Positions 15,611-23,103 of a DNA stretch of 23,343 bases are shown piece after piece. The translations under genes were made by a program, and so were the position numbers. The notes under the pieces were generated by a model. The model saw nothing but the letters and a program-made list of their open reading frames with translations, was not told the origin of the DNA and ran no database searches. How positions within the stretch are numbered: the first letter of the stretch is position 1; each line of letters opens with the position of its first letter. The stretch comes from Balneolales bacterium. GTDB taxonomy: Bacteria; Bacteroidota; Rhodothermia; Balneolales; Balneolaceae. The stretch spans positions 1 to 23,343 of the forward strand of contig JAURMN010000021.1 of assembly GCA_030830725.1 (NCBI GenBank), given 5' to 3'.

Positions 15611-17941
15611 TTGTTTTTTAATTCTTTAAGGCGCTTATCTGTTTTGAGACGATTTTTTGCCTCTCCGCATATTTTCTTACTAATCCTTCTCATCAGCACC
15701 CCTCTCCCGAGTCAATATGAAGTCGTCGCAGGTATACTCCGTTCTTCGTCCTCTACTCGATCGGAGTTTCTTGTAAGCCTCCCTGTATCCCCGATCGCAC
15801 GAATCGAATCTGAGGTTGATACCCTTTTCTACACCTCCAAAAAGCAGGTTGTGGTAACGGCCACACGAAATGAAAAAGCCCTAGAAGATCTTGCCGTTCC
15901 AACTACCGTTATTACACGGCGAATTCTGCAAGAAAATGGCAGCTCCCGGTTAAATGAAGCCCTCTTAACGATACCTGGCCTAACACTTTTTGAGGATCAT
16001 GGAGCCGGTATCCAGATGCAGGGTTTTTCTCCTGAATACACTCTTATCCTGCTGGACGGAGAACCTGTTATCGGGCGTAACGCCGGAACACTGGATCTTC
16101 GGCGATTGACACTGGAAGGAGTAGAACGAATTGAAATCGTACAAGGTCCTACATCTTCTTTGTATGGCAGTGAAGCTCTAGCCGGAGTGGTGAATTTAAT
16201 TACGGCCTCTCCTAATCAAGGATGGAATGGAGCCCTTGGAATGCGGTACGGCACCCATCAGACAAGTGATCTCACCGGAGAAATGAGTTATGGCGGGTGG
16301 AAAGGTGGACTCCGTCTTTTGGTGAATCAGAACCGTTCCGAAGGGTATGATTTAACACCAACGCAATTCGGAATGACCAGTCCTGCATTCATCGATTATA
16401 CTGTCGATTTGAGAGCAAATCTTACTTTTGGCGAACGGGGTAAGATGAAACTTGGTGTTCGCTTGGGAATGGAAGATCAAGCCGGGACCTTTGCCATCAA
16501 GGGTCCTGCCGGCGAAAAGAGATATCATGACACTGGAACGCGCAATGAGTGGAGTCTTCATCCTGAATTTGGGTATCGGATCGGGGAACGAATAAAACTC
16601 ACCACAACACTTTATGGATCTTCTTTCACCACCGATGTTTTGCAGAAGGAAAAGAGCACTAGTGAGATCTTATACGAAGATCGATTTGAGCAACAATACT
16701 ACAAAACCGAACAAAAGATCACTGTTCTTTGGAATTCGGGGCACCTTAGTATCGCCGGTGGAGGATGGATTCAGGAAAAGCTCGCAGGTGATCGTTATGG
16801 GTCCGATGAAACAGAAGATCTGATAGCGACCAGTGGTACCTTTGGAGTGGATATTCCCTCTGTTTCAAATCCCGTCGCAACGCAATGGTTTACGTATCTA
16901 CAACATGAATGGATCCCTGGAAAAAAATTTGAGGCAAACCTTAGCGGAAGACTGGATGCTCATTCGGATTATGAGCATCGATTTAGCCCAAAATTGTCAG
17001 TTCTTTACAGATTTTCGGATCGATTCAGAATTCGTGGCAGTATTGGTACCGGTTTTAAAGCTCCGGCGTTTCGTCAACTTTACCTCTCTTTCTCCAATTC
17101 CATAGCCGGATATTCAGTTTTTGGCTCCACTACCTTACAGAAAGGCTTGCAGCGTCTTGTGGATCAGGGACAGATCGAACTACTCATGGTTGACTTCTAC
17201 ACGCTTGAAGCGATCCAGGCGGAGCATTCGATTGCATCTAATATCGGTTTTACCCTCGAACCCTTTTCCGAACTCAAAACGAGATCCTTGATTGTAAATG
17301 TAAATCTCTTTTATAATGATGTTTATGATCTGATCGAAACTCAACCGGTCGCACAAAAAACCAACGGTCAATTTGTTTACGGATATTTTAATCTCGCTGA
17401 GATTTATACCCGCGGTGTCAGTGCTGACATTCGTTGGGGCTACTCTCCTTCCAGTACACTTCCTCTTGGGTTAAGCCGTATCGAAATCCAGACAGGGTAT
17501 CAATTTTTACAGGCACATGATCAGCAGGTATTGCGGGATATTGACCGTGGTATCGTCTTTGGCCGGGCCATGAACGGCCAAGATTACCGTATTTCCAAAA
17601 CGGAGTATTCGGGTTTATTCGGTCGTTCAAAACACATGGCAACCAGTCGGTTGACTCTGTATAATGAATCTAAAGGGGCTTCCATTTCACTTCAAGGGCG
17701 CTGGAGAGGCAAATATGGCTATCGGGATCGAGATGGAAACGGTTTTGCCAACCGACCGGATGAATTTGTGCCCGCTCACGCCGTATGGGATTTGACCTTC
17801 AACAAAGACCATCGGATTACCGAGTCTGTTGCAGCCCAATTTGTTTTCGGTTCCCGCAATCTGGCTAGTCGTACCTATCCTTCCCAGATTCCTTCACTAT
17901 CCGGACGACAACTCTACGCTTCGGTAAAAATTCGAATGTAG
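15611..17941 (+). CDS. hmuR: TonB-dependent haem/haemin outer-membrane receptor
   Basis: Outer-membrane receptor that takes up a ligand using TonB energy. The 776-residue protein starts at TTG (no in-frame ATG). It has a signal peptide whose hydrophobic core at about 20-33 ends near PLPSQ. The TonB-box-like KQVVVTATR (78-86) is followed by a plug domain (about 90-197) with QGFSPEYTLILLDGEPV and IEIVQGPTSSLYGSEALAGVVNLIT. A 22-strand barrel then runs to a C-terminal Met. The segment FKAPAFRQLYLSFSNS (482-497) corresponds to the FRAP box region of haem receptors. Together with the HmuY-like, HmuTUV and HmuS genes downstream, this makes haem the likely ligand; a corrinoid or siderophore is less likely. 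Fur-type control is suggested by the upstream palindrome. Confidence 0.88.
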   Translation: MFFNSLRRLSVLRRFFASPHIFLLILLISTPLPSQYEVVAGILRSSSSTRSEFLVSLPVSPIARIESEVDTLFYTSKKQVVVTATRNEKALEDLAVPTTVITRRILQENGSSRLNEALLTIPGLTLFEDHGAGIQMQGFSPEYTLILLDGEPVIGRNAGTLDLRRLTLEGVERIEIVQGPTSSLYGSEALAGVVNLITASPNQGWNGALGMRYGTHQTSDLTGEMSYGGWKGGLRLLVNQNRSEGYDLTPTQFGMTSPAFIDYTVDLRANLTFGERGKMKLGVRLGMEDQAGTFAIKGPAGEKRYHDTGTRNEWSLHPEFGYRIGERIKLTTTLYGSSFTTDVLQKEKSTSEILYEDRFEQQYYKTEQKITVLWNSGHLSIAGGGWIQEKLAGDRYGSDETEDLIATSGTFGVDIPSVSNPVATQWFTYLQHEWIPGKKFEANLSGRLDAHSDYEHRFSPKLSVLYRFSDRFRIRGSIGTGFKAPAFRQLYLSFSNSIAGYSVFGSTTLQKGLQRLVDQGQIELLMVDFYTLEAIQAEHSIASNIGFTLEPFSELKTRSLIVNVNLFYNDVYDLIETQPVAQKTNGQFVYGYFNLAEIYTRGVSADIRWGYSPSSTLPLGLSRIEIQTGYQFLQAHDQQVLRDIDRGIVFGRAMNGQDYRISKTEYSGLFGRSKHMATSRLTLYNESKGASISLQGRWRGKYGYRDRDGNGFANRPDEFVPAHAVWDLTFNKDHRITESVAAQFVFGSRNLASRTYPSQIPSLSGRQLYASVKIRM

Positions 17942-18000
17942 CAATCAGAGGCCATGTCTTTTACTCTAATTCCATGTAACCTCAATCTGTAGAAATACCC

Positions 18001-18705
18001 ATGAAAAACAATACGTTAATCACTCTTTTTACACTTTCTTTCCTCGTTCTCTCCTGCGATAACAGCACCGGACCTGATCTTGAACCCCTAGTTGTTCAAC
18101 TGGCCGAAGATGTCATCGCAGATCCTGCCGTTATTGGTCCGGACGGTCGCCCAACTGGAAGTGGTCGATACACGCTATATTCCCTTTCTGAAAATAAACT
18201 CATTCTTTCTTCCGAAGAGACGGATCCAGCGGTTCGACAAGCCGATTCTGCATCTACCAAATGGGATATCGGATTTAATGCCACTACCATTATCATAAAC
18301 GGTGGGACAAGTGGTCCTGGTGCAGGTGTGGCTCAAGTTTTAACACAAGCTTTCCAAGACGTGGTTTCGGCTCCTGCTACCGGATATGTAGCTGATGGAT
18401 CGAATCAAAATTGTCCTGGGATTCAAACGCCAGCGGGATCTTTCCCAGGAGCTCCATACGCGATTTGCACCGGATCGGGAAACGGTTGGTACAATTACGA
18501 TTCCAACGGTCCGCTGATTACACCCATTGCCGGACGTACCATTGTTGTGAGAACGGCCGCCGGTCAGAACTACGCAAAAGTCCGTATTCTTAGTTATTAT
18601 AAAGGAAGTCCTGCAGATCCGGATCCATTGGCTGATGAAAGTCGTTATTACACGTTTGAGTATGTCTTGCAAACGGACGGGACTACGAATTTAAGTATTG
18701 AATAA
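18001..18705 (+). CDS. hmuY: HmuY-family surface lipoprotein
   Basis: HmuY proteins are outer-membrane lipoproteins that bind haem and pass it to the HmuR receptor. This 234-residue protein has a lipobox VLSC (Cys19). Its family core is KWDIGFNATTIIINGGTSGPG (87-107), then GRTIVVRTAAGQNYAKVRILSYYKG (178-202) and RYYTFEYVLQTDG at the C-terminus. It contains no histidine and no methionine after the start, so the His/His or Met-containing haem ligation known in characterised members is impossible here. Candidate ligands are Tyr residues or Cys138/Cys156, which might instead form a disulphide. It lies 59 bases after the receptor gene and 52 before hmuT. A TAGAAA box (17990-17995) precedes the ATG with no Shine-Dalgarno. 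Family confident; haem binding open. Confidence 0.85.
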   Translation: MKNNTLITLFTLSFLVLSCDNSTGPDLEPLVVQLAEDVIADPAVIGPDGRPTGSGRYTLYSLSENKLILSSEETDPAVRQADSASTKWDIGFNATTIIINGGTSGPGAGVAQVLTQAFQDVVSAPATGYVADGSNQNCPGIQTPAGSFPGAPYAICTGSGNGWYNYDSNGPLITPIAGRTIVVRTAAGQNYAKVRILSYYKGSPADPDPLADESRYYTFEYVLQTDGTTNLSIE

Positions 18706-18747
18706 TCAGTAAGATATCGTTTTTATTATCCCGCTTAATATCTCAGG

Positions 18748-18755
18748 TACGTTTG
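18748..18755 (+). promoter_or_regulatory. Bacteroidota-type -7 promoter element (TAnnTTTG)
   Basis: TACGTTTG matches TAnnTTTG at every fixed base and ends two bases before the hmuT ATG (18758). A T-run at 18720-18725 is near the expected -33 position but lacks the TTTG. It predicts an internal promoter giving a leaderless hmuTUV mRNA. Confidence 0.5.
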
Positions 18756-18757
18756 TT

Positions 18758-19798
18758 ATGATTCCACGTTTGTCTCTTCTCACTTGTGCGTTTTTAATCA
18801 CCTGTTCACTCTCCGATGAAGGGGTTGCTCAACAACGCCCCGCCAATGCTGCCGAAAGACCCGGTGAACGGCCAGCCGGATCATATGGAGCGGGACAACG
18901 TCCGGATGCCGCTGAAATCAGTCGTGTTTCTGAACCAGGAGTTCGAGTTGAAACAGAACCTCGATTCGTTTCAGAAAGAAGTGTAACCGGAGCCGATGGC
19001 GTGGAGACCAGGATTTCGGATGTTAGTCGAATTGTAACGCTTGGCGGTGCCATTACCGAAACGGTTTATGCTCTCGGATATGGAGATCAAGTTGTCGGTA
19101 GTGATCAATCCAGTCTTTATCCCTATTCGATTTTTCAAAAACCAAGATTGAATGTATTCCGCCAATCTACTGCAGAAGGGATTTTATCCTTGGAGCCAAC
19201 ACTTGTGGTTACCACCATTGGAATACGACCTACCACTGTTCCGGATCAACTTCGTCAGGCAGGCATTCCAGTCCTATTACTAGATGATGCGTATTCTGCT
19301 GAACAGGCTGCAGATCGGATTCGAACCTTGGCCGAGGCTCTGGATCAAACGGATAAAGCAGAAGAGATCCTATCCATAATGAATCAGGATATTGCCGCTG
19401 CGCGTGAAATACAAGAGAAATCCGGGATAACGCCACGTGTATTATTCGTCTACACCAGAGGAGCATCCATGGTGAATGTAGCCGGTCAGGAAACCGGTGC
19501 TGACGCCGTGATTAGCCTAATCGGCGGAGAAAATGTGGTAAGCGGATACGAAGGATACCGTCCTTTAACCGCTGAGGCCGCAGTTACAGCTGCTCCAGAT
19601 GTAATCTTGGTCCCTCAACATGGGGTCGACATGATCGGGGGTATGGAAATGCTGATAAAACAGCCCGGCCTTTCCATGACGCCAGCCGCCAAAAATGGTG
19701 CGGTCATTGCCGTAGATGACGCGTTGTTGCTTTCCTTCGGACCTCGATTGGGCCAGGGAATTTTGGAGCTGACCCGCGAAATTTTGGAGAAGCGCTGA
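18758..19798 (+). CDS. hmuT: Haem ABC transporter substrate-binding protein
   Basis: Periplasmic protein that carries haem to the HmuUV importer. The 346-residue product has an N-terminal export signal. Cys16 in FLITC could be lipidated, although Thr before Cys is unusual; cleavage near GVAQQ is the alternative. Residues about 25-85 form a Pro/Arg/Gly-rich linker not expected in the family. The cluster A-1/BtuF-type fold starts at SRIVTLGGAITETVYALGYGDQVVGSD. Tyr121 in SSLYP is at the place of the haem-ligand tyrosine of ShuT/HmuT. The only histidine is His288 (VPQHGVDM), so single-Tyr ligation as in ShuT is more likely than a Tyr/His pair. It is followed after 20 bases by the permease gene. 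Confidence 0.9.
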   Translation: MIPRLSLLTCAFLITCSLSDEGVAQQRPANAAERPGERPAGSYGAGQRPDAAEISRVSEPGVRVETEPRFVSERSVTGADGVETRISDVSRIVTLGGAITETVYALGYGDQVVGSDQSSLYPYSIFQKPRLNVFRQSTAEGILSLEPTLVVTTIGIRPTTVPDQLRQAGIPVLLLDDAYSAEQAADRIRTLAEALDQTDKAEEILSIMNQDIAAAREIQEKSGITPRVLFVYTRGASMVNVAGQETGADAVISLIGGENVVSGYEGYRPLTAEAAVTAAPDVILVPQHGVDMIGGMEMLIKQPGLSMTPAAKNGAVIAVDDALLLSFGPRLGQGILELTREILEKR

Positions 19799-19818
19799 TC
19801 AGAAACGGATAATTCGGG

Positions 19819-20964
19819 ATGGCGTCATCAATTGCATCACTGTCCAGCTACTTACGATCGAAATCCTCAGTACGTGAGGATCAACAGGATCGAGTTGCAG
19901 AAGTAACAGCCGTCAAACGCAAAAACGTCCTCAAAATTGGTGGTTTATTTTGGATTCTGCTTCTGGTTGTGATGTTTGCGTCCGGTGCCGGAGCGGTGCA
20001 AATTCCAGCCATTCAGGTAGTGTCAATTCTTCTTTCCAAACTTGGACTGCCCCCCATCGCCGAGTATACCACACAACATGAGCTCGTATTGATCGGGATT
20101 CGCTTACCCAGGGTGGTTTTGGGAGTGATTGCCGGTATGGGTTTATCCATCAGTGGTGCTCTCATGCAGGGGTTATTCAGAAATCCACTTGCCGATCCTG
20201 CTTTGATCGGCGTGTCAAGCGGAGCCTCTCTTGGAGCTTCGATCATGATTGTGGTCGGGAGTCTTCTACCCGGTTTTATTGCATCAAGTATCGGAATCTT
20301 TAGTATTGCACTATCGGCCTTCACCGTTGGCCTACTTGTTACGCTTATCGTTTATCGAATTGCAACACATGGAGCCCAAACTTCGGTTGCCACTATGCTA
20401 CTGGCAGGCATTGCATTAAATGCACTATGTGGAGCCGGAACAGGGGCCCTTGTCCTTTTTGCGGATGATACACAACTGCGGGATTTGACGTTTTGGTCCC
20501 TTGGCAGTCTTGGCTCTGCAACCTGGCATACCCTGGCGATTGTAACCCCTTTTACACTCATTGCCTTGTTTTTTTCACCACGGCTTGCACGTTCATTAAA
20601 CGCCATGTTATTGGGTGAGGCGGAAGCCAGGCATTTGGGTGTTGATACCGAACGGATAAAAAAATTTGTCATTTTCTTATCTGCTCTTGCAGTTGGATCG
20701 GTTACAGCCGTGACAGGATTAATCGGCTTTGTGGGATTGGTGGTTCCGCATTTGATTCGACTTACACTGGGCCCGGATCACCGAATTTTACTCCCAGGTT
20801 CTGCACTTTTGGGCGCGATTTTAATGGTCGGAGCGGATCTTTTAGCTCGTATTTTAATTCAACCCTCTGAGATTCCAATTGGAATTTTAACCGCATTTGG
20901 TGGAGCTCCATTTTTCCTTTGGTTATTGCTTCGAGGATACTCACGGGCTAATTTACAAGGTTGA
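19819..20964 (+). CDS. hmuU: Haem ABC transporter permease (FecCD family)
   Basis: Inner-membrane permease, a 381-residue FecCD-family protein expected to work as a dimer with HmuV. A hydrophilic N-terminal tail of about 38 residues precedes the first membrane segment (GGLFWILLLVVMFASGAG), giving about ten helices in all. Family motifs are LPRVVLGVIAGMGLSISGALMQGLFRNPLADPALIGVSSGASLG (97-140), GSLGSATW and VTGLIGFVGLVVPHLIRLTLGPDHR. The C-terminal end is EIPIGILTAFGGAPFFLWLL, as expected. Specificity for haem comes from the neighbours, not the sequence, since B12 and siderophore permeases look alike. Its stop is 13 bases before the hmuV ATG, consistent with one transcript. Confidence 0.93.
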   Translation: MASSIASLSSYLRSKSSVREDQQDRVAEVTAVKRKNVLKIGGLFWILLLVVMFASGAGAVQIPAIQVVSILLSKLGLPPIAEYTTQHELVLIGIRLPRVVLGVIAGMGLSISGALMQGLFRNPLADPALIGVSSGASLGASIMIVVGSLLPGFIASSIGIFSIALSAFTVGLLVTLIVYRIATHGAQTSVATMLLAGIALNALCGAGTGALVLFADDTQLRDLTFWSLGSLGSATWHTLAIVTPFTLIALFFSPRLARSLNAMLLGEAEARHLGVDTERIKKFVIFLSALAVGSVTAVTGLIGFVGLVVPHLIRLTLGPDHRILLPGSALLGAILMVGADLLARILIQPSEIPIGILTAFGGAPFFLWLLLRGYSRANLQG

Positions 20965-20977
20965 TCCTGACGCCCCT

Positions 20978-21889
20978 ATGCTTGAACTCGCAAACATATC
21001 CTACCATATCGGAGATAAACCTCTACTCAAGGATATTTCCCTCAAAATACAACCCGGGGAAGTAGTGGCCATAGTAGGGGCTAACGGCGCGGGTAAGACC
21101 ACCATGATGAAAATTTTATGTGGTGCCTTAAAGCCCCAAACCGGAAGTGCATCACTCGATGGTAAAAATGTATCTCAGATAGATCCTGATAGATTAGCCA
21201 GACGCAGAGCTGTGCTGCCTCAGCACTCCACCCTTTCATTTGCCTTTAGTTCACTCGAAGTGGTTATGATGGGAAGAACACCACACCGAACTACTGCCTC
21301 AGAAGATCTTGAAATTGCATTCCAGGCCATGGAAGCAGCGGGAGTAGACCACTTGGCATCTCAATCCTACATTACGCTTTCTGGTGGGGAACAGCAACGC
21401 GTACATCTGGCAAGAGTACTGGCTCAAATTTGGAGCCCTTCTGAAGAGGGAGACCGTTATCTTTTTCTCGATGAGCCTACGGCCAGTCTGGATTTATCGC
21501 ACCAGCATCATGTATTGCGGATTGCGCGTCAAGTGGCAAAAGGTGGAGTTGGGGTTCTGGCCGTCTTGCATGATTTAAATTTGGCCTCTCAACATGCCGA
21601 CCGTATTGTGGTAATGAGGAAAGGCCGTCTGACTGCGGAAGGAACTCCTGATGAAGTGATGACGCCGGATATTATTAACGATGCTTTTGACATCAATGTC
21701 ATGGTCACGCGTCATCCTGCAGCCGCATGCCCACTGGTTGTGGCATTGCCTGAAGAAGCTATGATAGACCACGATTCGATCCCGATCGCTTCAGCATCGT
21801 CAACGAGTCAACTTCGTTCTCCGATCTCTATTAAAATACCGGTAACACCGGAAGAAGAGGCTGTAATCAAAGAAATTACCGAGTCATGA
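20978..21889 (+). CDS. hmuV: Haem ABC transporter ATP-binding protein
   Basis: ATPase that drives HmuU-mediated haem import. I chose the ATG at 20978 (MLELANISYHIG). An earlier in-frame ATG at 20897 would overlap hmuU by 68 bases and add 27 residues with no family counterpart. The 303-residue protein has Walker A GANGAGKTT (34-42), a Q-loop (PQHST), signature LSGGEQQR (134-141), Walker B YLFLDEP (161-167) and the switch histidine in VLHDLNL (His198). The family normally ends shortly after the HP...CPLVV segment (246-254). Here about 45 extra residues rich in Ser, Pro and acidic amino acids follow. Co-transcription with hmuTU is likely. Confidence 0.94.
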   Translation: MLELANISYHIGDKPLLKDISLKIQPGEVVAIVGANGAGKTTMMKILCGALKPQTGSASLDGKNVSQIDPDRLARRRAVLPQHSTLSFAFSSLEVVMMGRTPHRTTASEDLEIAFQAMEAAGVDHLASQSYITLSGGEQQRVHLARVLAQIWSPSEEGDRYLFLDEPTASLDLSHQHHVLRIARQVAKGGVGVLAVLHDLNLASQHADRIVVMRKGRLTAEGTPDEVMTPDIINDAFDINVMVTRHPAAACPLVVALPEEAMIDHDSIPIASASSTSQLRSPISIKIPVTPEEEAVIKEITES

Positions 21890-21944
21890 ACACAGCATGT
21901 ACATCTGAAACCTCATGCCCATCATGACCCTTTTTTGAAGACAA

Positions 21945-21950
21945 TACAAT
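21945..21950 (+). promoter_or_regulatory. Possible -10 element before hmuS
   Basis: TACAAT is a five-of-six match to a -10 hexamer in the 99-base hmuV-hmuS gap, with the start codon 38 bases downstream. It sits in the loop of a small inverted repeat (AAGAC at 21938-21942, GTCTT at 21951-21955). No good -35 was found, so a separate hmuS promoter is only possible. Confidence 0.25.
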
Positions 21951-21976
21951 AGTCTTAAGAATATTAATCAAAACGC

Positions 21977-21981
21977 GAGGA
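21977..21981 (+). promoter_or_regulatory. Ribosome binding site of hmuS
   Basis: GAGGA with seven bases before the ATG at 21989 is a well-placed Shine-Dalgarno. It is the clearest in the window and fixes the hmuS start. Confidence 0.65.
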
Positions 21982-21988
21982 AAACCCC

Positions 21989-23047
21989 ATGAATACCGAA
22001 ACACTGGAAGTCTCCATCTCTGACCTGAAACAAAAACGCGACGCCTATTTGGCTGAACATCCAAAAGCGCGTGCCCGCAATGTGGCCAGCGATCTGGGTA
22101 TCAGTGAAGCCCAATATGTTGCCTTAGATTTGGGAGAGGGCGCTACCAGACTTGGCACAGATTGGACCGCAATGCTCAAAGAGATCGAAACTATGGGGGA
22201 AGTGATGGCTTTGACTCGCAATGAGGCCTGTGTTCATGAAAAGCATGGAGTATACCGTAATTTTGAACAAGAAGGTCAAAGCCCGGTTGTGCTATTTGTA
22301 GATGAAAAAATCGATCTTCGAATCTTTTTGATGGGTTGGGGATTCGGTTTTGCTGTTGAAACGCCGATGGGAACCCAAACACGCTACTCTCTACAGTTTT
22401 TTAACCGCGCCGGAGAGGCAGTACACAAGATTTACATGACTAAAGAGAGTAATCTCGATGCCTATCACGCCTTCGTTGAGAAATTCAAAGCTCCAGAGCA
22501 GGAAGCTCTACTGGGGGTTTCTGCCGGTGGAGGACGTCCGAAATCACCAGAAAAACCAGACAGCGAAGTCGATTTGGACGGGTTTTTATCCACCTGGAGA
22601 GGGTTGCAGGATACGCATGAGTTTTTTGGTTTTATTCGTGAAGCAGGGGTTACTCGTACACAAGCCTTGAGATTGGCTGAAGGAGAGTTTACCCGGCCGA
22701 CCGGTAAGGATACCGCGCGTAAGATGTTGGAGATGGCTGCCGAAACGGAAACTCCAATTATGTGTTTTGTGGGGAATCCAGGCTGTATTCAGATTCACTC
22801 TGGCCCAGTTAAAAAACTTCTGGAACAAGGTCCTTGGTTCAATGTCATGGATCCGGATTTCAATCTTCACCTCAACGAAGAACACATTGAGAAAACCTGG
22901 TGGGTTCGCAAGCCGAGTGTTGATGGCGATGTAAACTCTTTGGAAGTGTTTGATAAAAACGGCGAGCTGATCGTCCAATTTTTCGGGAAACGGAAACCCG
23001 GCATTCCAGAGTTAGAATCCTGGCGTAATATCGTCGCGGCTCTCTAG
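21989..23047 (+). CDS. hmuS: HemS/ChuS/HmuS-family haemin-degrading or haem-carrier protein
   Basis: Cytoplasmic haem-handling protein that receives imported haem; characterised relatives are haem oxygenases or haem chaperones. The 352 residues comprise the duplicated HemS repeat. The N-terminal half has EVMALTRNEACVHEKHGVYRNF and IDLRIFLMGWGFGFAVE. The C-terminal half begins at LSTWRGLQDTHEFFGFIREAG. His210 in DTHEFF lines up with the axial haem ligand of ChuS/HemS (His in DVHQFF). The early segment LAEHPKARARNVASDLGISEAQYVAL is the usual family start. A good Shine-Dalgarno precedes it. It is 99 bases after hmuV and may be read from the same transcript or its own promoter. Iron release or haem delivery is inferred from the family. 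Confidence 0.93.
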   Translation: MNTETLEVSISDLKQKRDAYLAEHPKARARNVASDLGISEAQYVALDLGEGATRLGTDWTAMLKEIETMGEVMALTRNEACVHEKHGVYRNFEQEGQSPVVLFVDEKIDLRIFLMGWGFGFAVETPMGTQTRYSLQFFNRAGEAVHKIYMTKESNLDAYHAFVEKFKAPEQEALLGVSAGGGRPKSPEKPDSEVDLDGFLSTWRGLQDTHEFFGFIREAGVTRTQALRLAEGEFTRPTGKDTARKMLEMAAETETPIMCFVGNPGCIQIHSGPVKKLLEQGPWFNVMDPDFNLHLNEEHIEKTWWVRKPSVDGDVNSLEVFDKNGELIVQFFGKRKPGIPELESWRNIVAAL

Positions 23048-23084
23048 TAAGACGTTATCAAAACGCAATCATTCTTAAATACTT

Positions 23085-23100
23085 ATCAATCTCAATTGAT
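23085..23100 (+). repeat. Small inverted repeat just before the start of the last gene
   Basis: ATCAAT-CTCA-ATTGAT is a perfect 6-bp stem with a four-base loop, ending three bases before the ATG at 23104. It could be a weak RNA hairpin at the translation start or an operator; chance is also possible. Confidence 0.35.
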
Positions 23101-23103
23101 CTC

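Noticed and set aside
18712..18745. Inverted repeat AGATAT ... ATATCT between hmuY and hmuT as a terminator
   Set aside because: The stem is only six A/T-rich pairs with a loop of about 20 bases and no T-run after it; not supportable as a terminator.
20897..20977. 27-residue N-terminal extension of HmuV from an earlier ATG
   Set aside because: It overlaps the conserved end of hmuU by 68 bases and adds sequence unlike any HmuV; the ATG at 20978 gives the normal N-terminus.
21956..21970. Second Fur-type box before hmuS (TAAGAAT followed by AT-rich sequence)
   Set aside because: The right half does not pair with the left (TTAATCA against the expected ATTCTTA), so it is not a palindrome like the one at 15538-15556.
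22586..22978. 130-residue minus-strand open frame opposite hmuS
   Set aside because: The hmuS frame is fully conserved through this region; the antisense frame has no family features or start site.
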